From Mycolicibacterium flavescens (GTDB taxonomy: Bacteria > Actinomycetota > Actinomycetes > Mycobacteriales > Mycobacteriaceae), in assembly GCF_001722335.1 (NCBI RefSeq), contig NZ_MIHA01000006.1, positions 124,001-188,000 on the forward strand: a stretch of 64,000 nucleotides of DNA, read 5' to 3'. This document shows positions 45,916 through 54,038 of the stretch, piece by piece; within the stretch, counting starts at the first letter, position 1, and every line of letters starts with the position of its first letter. The translations under genes were made by a program, and so were the position numbers. Under the pieces are notes generated by a model. That model did not search any database. It saw only the letters and a program-made list of their open reading frames with translations, and was not told the origin of the DNA.

Positions 45916-46659
45916 ATGCCCACTGAGATCACGGTACGCGGGTCGTTCGCGGTGTCAGAGCCGCCTGAGCGAGGTGCCGTCCACGCGTCGATCAGTTACG
46001 AAGGTCCGTCGATGGAACCGGTGTACGCGCGCGTGGCACAGGACTTGGATGTCGTGCGGACATCGGTGGCAGAGCTGAAGGACAGGCACGAGCCTGCTGT
46101 CACCTGGTGGTCGGCGCAGCAGCTGCGGACCTGGGCGGACCGGCCCTGGAACAAGGACGGCAAACAGCTGCCGTTGGTGCATCATGCGGCCGTCGACTTC
46201 GAAGTCAAGTTTTGCGATTTCGAAGCTCTGTCGACATGGGTCGGTGAGCATGTCACCAATCTCGACGGATTTCACGTGAGGGCCATCAGATGGTCGCTGA
46301 CGGAGAAGCGCCGTCTCGAGTTGATCCGCCGGGTGCGCGAACAAGCGGTGCATGACGCCGTCGAGCGCGCTCAACAGTATGCCGGGGCACTCGGTCTCGG
46401 CGAGGTCGAGTCCGTCGGGATTGCTGACGCCGGGATGCTGGAGGCTCACCTGCGGCCCGATGGAGCCCCCGGGCGGGCTTCCATGGTGGCGGGAATCGAG
46501 GCGGCGCCTGCGGGCGCACCCGAGGTCCGGCTTGTGCCCGAAGACATAGAGGTCGCCGCTGCGGTGGATGCACGATTTATCGCTGACGGGCAGGGATCAA
46601 CCTCTGGCCATAACGTTGAATCTGAGCCGGACGCAGTAGAGTTTCGTGATGATGGGTGA
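45916..46659 (+). CDS. SIMPL-domain protein (DUF541-like)
   Basis: A 247-residue soluble protein with the SIMPL pattern: ITVRGSFAVSEPPERGAVHASISYEG at the start and a helix RVREQAVHDAVERAQQYAGALGL in the second half. No signal peptide is seen, so it may be cytoplasmic, unlike many relatives. Function unknown. It lies 45 bp after paoC in the same direction and may be co-transcribed. Confidence 0.75.
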   Translation: MPTEITVRGSFAVSEPPERGAVHASISYEGPSMEPVYARVAQDLDVVRTSVAELKDRHEPAVTWWSAQQLRTWADRPWNKDGKQLPLVHHAAVDFEVKFCDFEALSTWVGEHVTNLDGFHVRAIRWSLTEKRRLELIRRVREQAVHDAVERAQQYAGALGLGEVESVGIADAGMLEAHLRPDGAPGRASMVAGIEAAPAGAPEVRLVPEDIEVAAAVDARFIADGQGSTSGHNVESEPDAVEFRDDG

Positions 46660-46801
46660 ATTCCTCGCGGAACGTCTGCTGCTGGCGACACGTGGGCGAT
46701 CAGGGGTGAAGTCATCGAGGTCTTCCGTTGACACAGTCGGGTGACGGCAGGCGAGCTGTCCTCATCGCGACGGCCAGATGTGGCGCTGCTTGGGGTCGTG
46801 A

Positions 46802-46981
46802 ATGACTGAGTGCCGAAAGTGCGCAGCCGGTGAGTGCAGCCACACGGCGCAATGTCCGATGATGGTCCGTTGGTACGACGACCCGTGGGACGGCACGTTC
46901 TGGCTGCGCTGCGAGTGCACTGACTCGATCGACGCCGGAGCGCGCCCTGTCACGATCAGCCGGGTGGCGGACAACCCGTAG
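46802..46981 (+). CDS. Small Cys-rich protein (59 residues)
   Basis: An ATG at 46802 opens a 59-codon frame beginning MTECRKCAAGECSHTAQC. It has six cysteines (residues 4, 7, 12, 18, 37, 39) and a Trp-rich middle (WYDDPWDGTFWLRC). The Cys spacing suggests a metal-binding knuckle. There is no clear ribosome site, so expression is uncertain, but the composition is unlike random high-GC frames. Confidence 0.5.
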   Translation: MTECRKCAAGECSHTAQCPMMVRWYDDPWDGTFWLRCECTDSIDAGARPVTISRVADNP

Positions 46982-47055
46982 CTCGCCGAACGTCCGGCTG
47001 GCAGCGCAGTGCTGTGCAAAGTGTCGAGATCGTCTCCGCTGGAAAGGCTTTAAAT

Positions 47056-47068
47056 CGTCACTGTGACG
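47056..47068. promoter_or_regulatory. Palindrome CGTCACTGTGACG, copy 1
   Basis: A perfect 6-bp inverted repeat around one T. A longer version of the same palindrome is at 47236-47254. Such symmetrical sites are typical of dimeric DNA-binding proteins; the protein is unknown. Confidence 0.4.
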
Positions 47069-47125
47069 TAATGCAACTTGCCGGTGCGATTTCCCGGGGA
47101 GCCAATCGAGAGGCGCGTATGCCAC

Positions 47126-47170
47126 TAACGGGTTACTTACCCGCGGATAGGGCGTGCAAGTAACCCCTTA
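47126..47170. repeat. 45-bp hairpin 1
   Basis: Arms beginning TAACGGGTTACTT and ending AAGTAACCCCTTA pair at 14 of 17 positions around an 11-bp loop. It has the same length as hairpin 2 at 47363, with two paired substitutions that keep base pairing. Confidence 0.55.
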
Positions 47171-47235
47171 AGGACGCTCAGGGAGGTCAAGCCGCCTGCG
47201 GCCGAAGGGTTTTCGAGACCTGCGACACGCTGTCG

Positions 47236-47254
47236 AAACGTCACAGTGACGTTT
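47236..47254. promoter_or_regulatory. Palindrome AAACGTCACAGTGACGTTT, copy 2
   Basis: A perfect 9-bp inverted repeat around one A, inside the inverted-repeat element. Its 13-bp core is the complement-equivalent of the copy at 47056, 183 bp away. Confidence 0.45.
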
Positions 47255-47362
47255 TGATGCGCGCTAGCAGGTTTGAGAAGGGGCAGGATTGCAGGCGTCG
47301 ACGCGGAGTCGACGTCGATTGGAACTTCGAGTTCGGTCGGCAGTCGATGCCGACGGGGGCCT

Positions 47363-47407
47363 TAACGGGTTGATTGCACCCGTATAGCGCGTGCAATCAA
47401 CCCGTTA
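47363..47407. repeat. 45-bp hairpin 2
   Basis: TAACGGGTTGATTGCAC (47363-47379) and GTGCAATCAACCCGTTA (47391-47407) pair perfectly over 17 bp around an 11-base loop. It is related to hairpin 1 with compensatory changes in the stem. Confidence 0.6.
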
Positions 47408-47881
47408 GTGGCCATGTCGCACACACGTGGGCGGTTCGACGAGTGTCCCGGACCGCACGCCCGGTCGATCGCCCTGGTCGCCGAATTGCCGATAAGCCAC
47501 ATTATGTCAAGTAATCCACTGCAGTACGAGCGAGATCTATTGTCCCCCTGTCGGTTGTTGCAGCAGTGTTCCGCGTCGTTGTTCGTCTTCGTCGCGCGGC
47601 GGTAACGCCCGTCAGCTCCCAATGCATCGGGTCGCGGATAGGCGATCGCTGCCGCCGTGCTGGTTGGCGTGCTGACCCTGGGTGGGCTGATTTTGGCGAT
47701 CGCCAGTAGTGTCGCGTGAGCCTCCGCGATACTCGTCGGCCGTCAGTCGGGCTCGCCCACGCTGCGGGAAGTCCAGCAACTCCAGTCCTCAAAGTCCCCC
47801 ACCTGCACTGCCGCCCAACGACTTTCAGTAACCTGATTGTAGGACGATCGGCGGTGTGCGAAGTCTTAGACGGCACGCCGA

Positions 47882-48307
47882 TCAGTGATCCGGGTGCGTG
47901 ACCCCACGCAGGTCCAGCTGGGGCAATCCAGCGAAGTCGCCGGGATTGCACGTGTATAACGGCACACCGTGCGCGACGGCAGTGGCCGCAATGAGCGCGT
48001 CGTAGGCTCGTGCAGCTGGTTTGCGGCCCGACGTACGCAGCGCGGCGGCGATGCCTCCAAACGCCCGCGCACTTTCGGCGTCGAACGGAAGGACTTCGAA
48101 ATCCGCCTCCGCCTGCTGCAGGTGTTGCTGACGTGCGCTGCGTTCGGCGTCAGCTTGGGCGACGTGCGGCCCCACGGACAGCTCAGCGAGAGTTATCGCA
48201 CTTATTACAGACTCGTTTGGTAACTCGTCGGGATCCGTCAGCCGGCCGAGCAGAATCACCGTCGACGTGTCGAGCATGCCTCTCGACCGGTGAGCCGATT
48301 CCTTCAC
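47882..48307 (-). CDS. vapC: VapC-type PIN-domain toxin
   Basis: A PIN-domain ribonuclease of 141 residues from the GTG at 48307, or 131 from the ATG at 48277 (MLDTSTVILL). Acidic active-site residues are seen in LDTST, LAELSVG, AYDALIAATA and CNPGDF. The GTG overlaps the antitoxin stop (GTGA), the usual arrangement for coupled synthesis. VapC toxins cleave specific tRNAs or rRNA; the target is unknown. Confidence 0.85.
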   Translation of the reverse strand: MKESAHRSRGMLDTSTVILLGRLTDPDELPNESVISAITLAELSVGPHVAQADAERSARQQHLQQAEADFEVLPFDAESARAFGGIAAALRTSGRKPAARAYDALIAATAVAHGVPLYTCNPGDFAGLPQLDLRGVTHPDH

Positions 48308-48543
48308 AGTGACGGATCTACCACGCTGTCCACGTCCGAACGCAACTTCTCCACGTCCACAGGTGGCAGGTTCCGGCGTCGGCGAATCAGTTCAGTAGGA
48401 CTCACGCTTGGCCGCGGTAACGGGCTCAGCTCGGCTACCGGCGCACCATCGCGCGTCACGATGATGCGCTCACCGCGCTCCACTCTGCGCAGCACTTCCC
48501 CGCCTTGGTTGCGCAGGTCGCGAACAGTGACCACCTCAGTCAT
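48304..48543 (-). CDS. vapB: VapB antitoxin, Phd/YefM type
   Basis: A 79-residue antitoxin from the ATG at 48543 (MTEVVTVRDLRNQGG). The N-terminal part is the Phd/YefM DNA-binding fold (VLRRVERGERIIVTRDGAPVAEL), and the C-terminal part RSDVDSVVDPSL would wrap the toxin. It normally autoregulates the pair. A GTG two codons upstream is an alternative start. Confidence 0.85.
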   Translation of the reverse strand: MTEVVTVRDLRNQGGEVLRRVERGERIIVTRDGAPVAELSPLPRPSVSPTELIRRRRNLPPVDVEKLRSDVDSVVDPSL

Positions 48544-48831
48544 ACGCACAGCGTATCACCGGTGAGACATGTCTGCACGCCCGATGCCGTACCGTCCGCG
48601 AACCCCGGCGAGCCCAGCACCGTCCTTCGGCGCGTTGCCGGGCAGGCCGCACTCCCTTAAGGGATACGACGTAATCGAAGATGGCGGGATACCTGTGCTG
48701 TAGTCATCTCCGCTGACAATCGTGCGTTGATCGATTACCTGCTCAAGTCTCGCGTGACTCCCGCGGATACGTTATGAGCCGCTGGGTCTTCGCGGACCAA
48801 CTCGTTGTAACTGTGGCGTCCGCCATCCAAC

Positions 48832-49080
48832 TCAGCGGAAATAAGGTTCGATCGTGCCGCTGACCTTGACGACCATGGGATTTCCGCGGCGATCCTTCGC
48901 GGTGGGGACTTCAACACGCGCCCAACCTTCGGCCACGTTGTATTCGTGCACATTGGTCTTTTCGGCGCCATTGACGCGAACACCCACGTCACGGCGAAGC
49001 ACCTCTTCGTTGTAGAAGGGACTGCGCGGATCGATGGAGAGGTGATTCGGTGGAACGTCGGTGTTCTGATCCTCGGACAT
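48832..49080 (-). CDS. DUF3297 family protein
   Basis: An 82-residue protein recognisable from LSIDPRSPFYNEEVLRRDVG, then VRVNGAEKTNVHEYNVAEGW and KDRRGNPMVVKVSGTIEPYF, the conserved blocks of this widespread family of unknown function. It is divergent from yaeQ across 179 bp. The 288 bp upstream of vapB and downstream of this gene hold no gene I can support. Confidence 0.85.
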   Translation of the reverse strand: MSEDQNTDVPPNHLSIDPRSPFYNEEVLRRDVGVRVNGAEKTNVHEYNVAEGWARVEVPTAKDRRGNPMVVKVSGTIEPYFR

Positions 49081-49259
49081 GATCGCCTTCGTTGGGTGCT
49101 CGAATTATTCTCGACGAATCTACGCGACCCTGCCGTAGCGGGTTGCGATGCCGTCAACCGGGCCGCTCCCCTGTCACTTTTGACGAATTCGGCGTCGAGC
49201 GCGGCGGCCTGACCGCGGCCTGACTACTCGGGGAACACCGCCTGGGTGGACACTATGGC

Positions 49260-49811
49260 GTGGCCCTTTCTGCAACAGTGTTCAAGGTCGAACTCGGCGT
49301 CTCCGACGTCGATCACGGTTACTACGCCGATCACACGCTGACCGTGGCCCGTCATCCCAGTGAAACCGATGAGCGGATGGTGGTGCGGCTGTTGGCGTTT
49401 GGGCTGCGTGCGCACCGGCTCAGCGACGTCGACGGTGAGCTGACGTTCGGGGCAGGCCTGTCCACCCCCGGCGTACCGGATTTGCGGCTCGCCGACTACA
49501 CGGGCCGGATCCTGGAGTGGATCAACGTGGGCCAGCCCGATGAACGCGTCTTGGGCAAGGCCGCCAGTCAGGCCGACCAGGTGCTGCTGTTCCCTTTCGC
49601 CGCCGGCGTGGCCACCTGGTGGCGCACCGTGGGACCTAAAGTGGCGGGGCTGTCGAACCTGTCGGTGGTGCAGGTACCGCACGCGCTGGTGCAGCAACTG
49701 GCCCAGACGGTCGATCGTCGGGTCTCGGCGCAGGTGATGGTGATGGAAGGTCAGGTGACGATGACCGTCGGCGGTGTCGACGTCACCTTCACGCCCAAGC
49801 CCTTGGCCTGA
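49260..49811 (+). CDS. yaeQ: YaeQ family protein
   Basis: A 183-residue protein matching YaeQ (ATVFKVELGVSDVDHGYYADHTLTVARHPSETDERMMVR-like opening; DLRLADYTGRILEWINVGQP in the centre), which has a PD-(D/E)XK-like nuclease fold. Its role is unclear; in E. coli it is linked to transcription elongation. The start is the GTG at 49260. Confidence 0.85.
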   Translation: MALSATVFKVELGVSDVDHGYYADHTLTVARHPSETDERMVVRLLAFGLRAHRLSDVDGELTFGAGLSTPGVPDLRLADYTGRILEWINVGQPDERVLGKAASQADQVLLFPFAAGVATWWRTVGPKVAGLSNLSVVQVPHALVQQLAQTVDRRVSAQVMVMEGQVTMTVGGVDVTFTPKPLA

Positions 49812-49827
49812 ACGCCTGCCCGCCGCT

Positions 49828-49839
49828 GGCGGATCCGCC
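49828..49839. terminator. Palindrome between convergent yaeQ and LGFP genes
   Basis: GGCGGATCCGCC is a perfect 12-bp palindrome in the 27-bp gap between the convergent genes. A bidirectional terminator role is plausible but there is no T-run. Confidence 0.3.
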
Positions 49840-50441
49840 TAGAGCCCGGACGGCACGACCTTGCCGTTGACCGTGACCTCAACCTCACCCGTCTTCGGGT
49901 CGAACGTGATTTTGCCGTGCTCGAAGGTCGTCACAAGCAGATCGCCGACGGGTTCCTCATCGCTGGTCGGTACGCCCAGCGGGCCCGGCGAACCATTCTT
50001 GCCCGCGATGTCGGGAACGCCGGCCTCGTCGCGTTCGATGTTCCAGGCCTCGCGAATCCTGCCCCAGGTGATGTACGCCGGTGTTCCGGGCTGGTCATTC
50101 TTGGCGACGATCACGCCGCCCTGGAACTGTTGGAACACCACCCCGCTGTCCCGGGTCCCGGCATTGAAGTCGCCGGTCAGCGGTTTGCCGAGCGCCTGCT
50201 TCTGCTTTTCGGTCGCCGTCGAGTACTTCGCCGCGATCGGACCGGTGAGCGTCACCTCGACGTCGCGCTCCCCGATCAGCTTCACCTCGGCGGGTGGCGC
50301 CTCCACCTCTGAGGTGGCAATCAAATCAACCTGCGGCGGCATCGACGCGTCGATGCTCCCGCCACTGCTACACCCCACAGTTAACAGCGCAAAGGTGGCC
50401 AGGCCGACGATCGCCGAGGAACGGTAGGTGCTCGAAGTCAT
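49839..50441 (-). CDS. LGFP-repeat lipoprotein
   Basis: A 200-residue lipoprotein with lipobox LTVGCSS (Cys at about residue 24). The second half has an LGFP-type repeat (GSPGPLGVPTSDEEP), which in actinobacteria is thought to anchor proteins to the cell wall. The start is the ATG at 50441. A stand-alone gene; function unknown, perhaps envelope integrity. Confidence 0.8.
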   Translation of the reverse strand: MTSSTYRSSAIVGLATFALLTVGCSSGGSIDASMPPQVDLIATSEVEAPPAEVKLIGERDVEVTLTGPIAAKYSTATEKQKQALGKPLTGDFNAGTRDSGVVFQQFQGGVIVAKNDQPGTPAYITWGRIREAWNIERDEAGVPDIAGKNGSPGPLGVPTSDEEPVGDLLVTTFEHGKITFDPKTGEVEVTVNGKVVPSGL

Positions 50442-50571
50442 GGACTTCCTTCTATCACGTCTTGACCCGCGGCAGAACCTCGCCGGTCCGGACTTAGTCG
50501 ACGACGAACCTACGGGACACCGGTACCCGCCCAATTCAGGCTGACCCGCACCTGATCGCGTCGCCAGAGCG

Positions 50572-50727
50572 TCACCCCTGCTCGTCGTCCTTGTCGTCGT
50601 CGCGGTGTGCGGCCTCGATCACCTCGGGCGACACCGGCTTCTGCAACCAGGCGCGCATCCGCAGCAGGCCGCCGGCGATGGCCCCGATGGCGAACACCGC
50701 AACGATGATCCACAGCGCGGTCGACAT
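50572..50727 (-). CDS. Small single-pass membrane protein
   Basis: A 51-residue protein with one membrane helix (LWIIVAVFAIGAIAGGLL) and an acidic tail (HRDDDKDDEQG). It is the last gene of the oxidase-like unit, 38 bp after the subunit-IV-like gene. It could be an assembly or accessory subunit; this is a guess from position. Confidence 0.55.
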   Translation of the reverse strand: MSTALWIIVAVFAIGAIAGGLLRMRAWLQKPVSPEVIEAAHRDDDKDDEQG

Positions 50728-50765
50728 GCACCCATTCTCCCCCTCGCCGCGGTGTTGGCGCGGCG

Positions 50766-51044
50766 CTATCCGGCCGCGAAATAGAACCCCAGCAGCAAAC
50801 CGAAGAGCACGACCAGCCACCCGTTGGTCGTCAGCTTCAGCCATCGCGGCGCGTGCCGGACCTCCATGAAGTGCCAGATCACCAGCTGCGTCTTGACCGC
50901 CGCGATGACCAGCACCACCACGGTGATCGCCGCGCTGACCTGATGTGCCTCGCCACCGTCGCGGGCGGTCAACCACGACGCAATCGTCACCGCGGTCAGC
51001 ACCGCCCACACGAGTGTCAGCGGGTGACGGAGATAGGCGGTCAC
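50766..51044 (-). CDS. Cytochrome c oxidase subunit IV-like protein (COX4/NorF type)
   Basis: A 92-residue protein with three membrane helices, matching prokaryotic COX4/CyoD/NorF small subunits (VVLVIAAVKTQLVIWHFMEVRHAP is the characteristic segment). It follows the subunit-III-like gene after 4 bp. Subunits I and II are not nearby. Confidence 0.82.
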   Translation of the reverse strand: MTAYLRHPLTLVWAVLTAVTIASWLTARDGGEAHQVSAAITVVVLVIAAVKTQLVIWHFMEVRHAPRWLKLTTNGWLVVLFGLLLGFYFAAG

Positions 51045-51048
51045 GACA

Positions 51049-51651
51049 TCACCTCATCAGGTAGAGCAGCGCGAACAAGACGATCCACAACAGGTCGACC
51101 ATGTGCCAATAGGTAGCCCCCGTCTCCACCAACGAAATTCGCGGCCGAGAGCTGCGCACGTTGCGAACCAGGAAGTAGAGAATCGCCAGCCCGAGGAACA
51201 CATGGCACAGGTGCATGCCGGTCATCACGAAGTAGAACATGAAGAACAGGTTCGTGCCGGGGGTCAAGCCGGCCATGACTTCGGGGATGTACTCGAAGGC
51301 CTTGAGCACCGGAAAGACCGCTCCGCAGGCCAGCGCAAGACCCAGCAGCCGCGAGGCGTCGCCCATCTTGCCGGAGCGAGCCGCCGTGGTTCCCAGCGCC
51401 ACGAACAATGAACTGGTCAGCAAGACAACGGTATTGACCGCGCCGATGTCGGTGTTCAGCTTCGTCTGACTGTCCAGGAACAGCTCTTGGTTCTCGCCGC
51501 GGTAGTACATGTAGACCACGAAGTAGAACGCGAAGATGAGCAGGTCTCCGATGACGAAGAACCACATGCTCGACTCGCCGGGCAGATGTCCGCCACCGGT
51601 CGGCTTCCGCGACGTGTCGAGGGCACCCACGTTCTCGGAGACCGACGTCAT
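51049..51651 (-). CDS. Heme-copper oxidase subunit III-like protein (COX3/NorE type)
   Basis: A 200-residue protein with five hydrophobic segments, of the cytochrome c oxidase subunit III/NorE family (MWFFVIGDLLIFAFYFVVYMY, TGMHLCHVFLG, TGATYWHMVDLLWIVLF). The ATG overlaps the upstream gene (ATGA). Subunit III carries no heme, so it needs partners. The catalytic subunit is absent here, and the two upstream membrane proteins take its place in the operon. Confidence 0.85.
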   Translation of the reverse strand: MTSVSENVGALDTSRKPTGGGHLPGESSMWFFVIGDLLIFAFYFVVYMYYRGENQELFLDSQTKLNTDIGAVNTVVLLTSSLFVALGTTAARSGKMGDASRLLGLALACGAVFPVLKAFEYIPEVMAGLTPGTNLFFMFYFVMTGMHLCHVFLGLAILYFLVRNVRSSRPRISLVETGATYWHMVDLLWIVLFALLYLMR

Positions 51652-52439
51652 GCGTTCGCCTCGGTCCGCGCCGCGTTCACCAGGTGGAAGTTGTCGAGTT
51701 CCTCTTCAGGCTGATTCTTGATCGCGCGGTAGATGCACACGTACACGATGAACTGCCATGGCACGTACAACAGCATCGCGAACCAGAACGTCATCAGCCC
51801 GTTCCACGCAAACGGGCCCGACTTGGCGATCCAGACCGGCGCAGCCATCAGTTCGGTCACGTACTGCCAAACCGTGTAGTACCCGAGCCATTTCGGCAGG
51901 ATGTTGTTCTTGTCCAGGATGATCGCCAGGCCGAACGCCATCCACATGATGCAGAAGCAGCCCAGCGAGCCGATGAACGCCAGATAGCCGAAGTCGTAGA
52001 GCATCGCCAGGATTTCCGGGTCGTAACCGGTGCGGAAGGCACCCAGCCCGAAACAGAACATCGCGAAGACCATCCCGACGATCGCGCCAGTCGTCGCGCC
52101 CGCCATCAAGCTGTAACGCAGCACCGGACTGACCGACATCCGTCGGATCTGGTTGAGATAACACGCATTCGACACTGGCGCCATACCGAACGCCAAAGTC
52201 AGGATCACACATGCCACCAACAGGTTCTGCGACTGCATGAAGTCGGTGATCTCGGCCTGGGAAGCGCCCGGCGATCGCGGCGGCATCATCCAACTCAGCG
52301 GCACGAACGCCAACCCGAACAAACTGAAGAACACCGGGACCGTCCAGAACGCGATCCACTGGTCGAGCTTCTTGTTATCACGCCAGCGTCGTCGCGGAGC
52401 CTGTCCGGGACCGGTCACGTCGGCTACGGCCTTGGTCAT
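51648..52439 (-). CDS. Multi-spanning membrane protein A, paralogue of B
   Basis: A 263-residue protein with about six membrane helices. It aligns by eye with the next gene upstream: FR-x4-DPEIL, a central FIGSLGCFCIMW region, LD-x5-P-x-W, and K-S-GPFAWNGLMTF all recur there. There are no heme-ligand patterns or nucleotide motifs. It sits between B and the COX3-like gene with ATGA overlaps at both ends, so its product is probably part of the same complex. I know no named family. Confidence 0.8.
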   Translation of the reverse strand: MTKAVADVTGPGQAPRRRWRDNKKLDQWIAFWTVPVFFSLFGLAFVPLSWMMPPRSPGASQAEITDFMQSQNLLVACVILTLAFGMAPVSNACYLNQIRRMSVSPVLRYSLMAGATTGAIVGMVFAMFCFGLGAFRTGYDPEILAMLYDFGYLAFIGSLGCFCIMWMAFGLAIILDKNNILPKWLGYYTVWQYVTELMAAPVWIAKSGPFAWNGLMTFWFAMLLYVPWQFIVYVCIYRAIKNQPEEELDNFHLVNAARTEANA

Positions 52440-53173
52440 ACCAAGGCCTCCTGCATCGTGTCCTCCTGCTCCCGGCCCTGGCGGTTGACCACACCCACCA
52501 AAACGACGAACATCACCGCGACATAGCAGGCGAATACACTGAGCCGCAACGTGAATGACAATGCGCCGTCCCAAGCCAGCGGGCCGGTCTTGTTCAAGAA
52601 CGAGAAAGCACTCGGAACCAGAAGGGCCGCCGTCACGATGTTGAAGTGCGCGACCCAGCGCGGAAAGACCGGATCGGGGCGGGCGTCCAGGTAGATGCTG
52701 ATCGCGAGGCAGGCATTGGCCACGATGATCGTCCCCACTGGCGCGATGAAGAAGAACCACGCCATGTCGTTGAGCAGGCTGATCAGCTGCGGATCTCGCT
52801 CCGGCCGGAAAGCCGCCATCGCCCAGCAATAGTCGGCCAGGATGAACGCCGTCAGCCCGATGCCGACGCACAGCATGTAGGCATAGGTGAAGACGTTGCT
52901 CGACGTGCCGATCCGCGACATCTGCACCGCCGTGACCGCGAACAACGGCACCAGCGAGCACGCGATCAAGTTGCACAGAATGGCGACGCCGATGATTCCG
53001 GTGACGTTGTTGGCGAAGAACACCGCGACTTCCTCGGGCGTCATCGTCGGCGACAGCGGCGGCGAGAACGGCGGGAACAGGAAGTAGGCGAGCACGAACA
53101 GCGCGGCCGCCGGCGGCACCGTCCACAACATGATGCGCTGACCCGTGGTGTTGCTCGCTCGCGTTGTCGTCAT
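52436..53173 (-). CDS. Multi-spanning membrane protein B, paralogue of A
   Basis: A 245-residue protein with about six membrane helices; the first gene of the unit. Shared landmarks with protein A are FRPERDPQLI, FFFIAPVGTII, IYLDARPDPVFPRW and KTGPLAWDGALSF. The start is the ATG at 53173 (MTTTRASN); longer in-frame sequence upstream would run into the TetR promoter. It is divergent from the TetR gene. Confidence 0.8.
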   Translation of the reverse strand: MTTTRASNTTGQRIMLWTVPPAAALFVLAYFLFPPFSPPLSPTMTPEEVAVFFANNVTGIIGVAILCNLIACSLVPLFAVTAVQMSRIGTSSNVFTYAYMLCVGIGLTAFILADYCWAMAAFRPERDPQLISLLNDMAWFFFIAPVGTIIVANACLAISIYLDARPDPVFPRWVAHFNIVTAALLVPSAFSFLNKTGPLAWDGALSFTLRLSVFACYVAVMFVVLVGVVNRQGREQEDTMQEALV

Positions 53174-53353
53174 CTGGTCTGCCTGTCCGATCTGCTGACG
53201 TCTGAAGCCGCCCCTAGATGTAGCACGCTCACTGACAGATGACAACGAAATTGACCGAGCATGTCCGAAATTATGCGTTTGAGCTGGATCTATGCGCTGG
53301 AGAAACGGCTCGTCAATACCTGATTTGGCGACAAGCGTCAGTGAATCGGCCGG

Positions 53354-53974
53354 ATGCGGCACAATGGCCGTGTGTCAGAGGCGGCTACTCGGCGCGACGT
53401 GCAGCGCGAACACACCCGTGCTCGACTGCTCGACGCCGCGATCGTGGAGTTCCGACGTTCCGGCTCCCAGATGGCCGACATCAACGCCATCGTCAAGGCC
53501 GCCGGAGTTGCGCGCAGCACCTTTTACTTCCACTTCCCCACCAGAGAGCACGTCCTGCTCGAGCTTATCCGTCGCGACGAGGTGCAACTCGCCAACGAAT
53601 TCGGTCGGTTCCTCGACACCCGTCACGACCTGCCGGCCGTGCTGACGAAGATCGTCGAGCTGGTTCTGGACCTCGAGAGTCGTTGGGGCTCAGCGTTGTT
53701 TCATGACGTCATCAGCCTGTACTTCTCGCCGACCCGGCCCGAACGCGAACAGTGGGCGAACCATCCGATCTTCGTGCTGCTGGCCGCCGAGATCGAGCGC
53801 TCCCGGATTCGCGGCGAACTCTACGACGACGTCGACGCCTACCACAGCGCCGCGTTCTTCCTGCTCGGCGTCTATGCCCTCCTGACCACAGCCGGTGAAT
53901 CCAATGGTGAGCGCGACGTGGCGCTGAAGAAGTTCGTCACCAGCACGCTGCGGAGCCTGCAGCCGGTTGGGTGA
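53354..53974 (+). CDS. TetR-family regulator
   Basis: A 206-residue repressor with an N-terminal HTH (MADINAIVKAAGVARSTFYFHF) and a helical ligand domain. The start is the ATG at 53354, or a GTG at 53372 which would follow a -10-like CACAAT closely and give a leaderless-style message. It is divergent from the membrane unit and 64 bp before the GMC oxidoreductase, so it probably controls both. Confidence 0.85.
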   Translation: MRHNGRVSEAATRRDVQREHTRARLLDAAIVEFRRSGSQMADINAIVKAAGVARSTFYFHFPTREHVLLELIRRDEVQLANEFGRFLDTRHDLPAVLTKIVELVLDLESRWGSALFHDVISLYFSPTRPEREQWANHPIFVLLAAEIERSRIRGELYDDVDAYHSAAFFLLGVYALLTTAGESNGERDVALKKFVTSTLRSLQPVG

Positions 53975-54038
53975 TCGTGGCGCCGGCCGCGCCGTCGCGC
54001 ACACTGGGACAACGCATCCGACGGCAGGAGGAACGGTG

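Larger units (their letters stand above)
47121..47412. mobile_element. MITE-like element with 14-bp terminal inverted repeats
   Basis: The left end GCCACTAACGGGTT (47121-47134) is the exact inverse of the right end AACCCGTTAGTGGC (47399-47412). Each end continues into a 45-bp hairpin. The 292-bp element encodes nothing. No clear target-site duplication was found, so a transposon origin is only one reading. Confidence 0.4.
46982..47881. other. 900-bp region without a convincing gene, containing a repeat element
   Basis: Local GC is lower than in the flanking genes. It contains two palindromes (47056, 47239), the inverted-repeat element 47121-47412, and a stretch at 47642-47719 that reads as a membrane helix (AAVLVGVLTLGGLILAIASS) ending at a stop but preceded by an in-frame stop, probably the tail of a lost membrane-protein gene. 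It looks like a site of past insertion or decay. Confidence 0.5.

Noticed and set aside
46712..47125. A 137-codon minus-strand frame
   Set aside because: No motif, and it overlaps the better Cys-rich small frame and the repeat element.
47642..47719. Membrane-helix reading frame as a small gene
   Set aside because: In-frame stop immediately upstream and only a GTG inside the helix; more likely the remnant of a lost gene.
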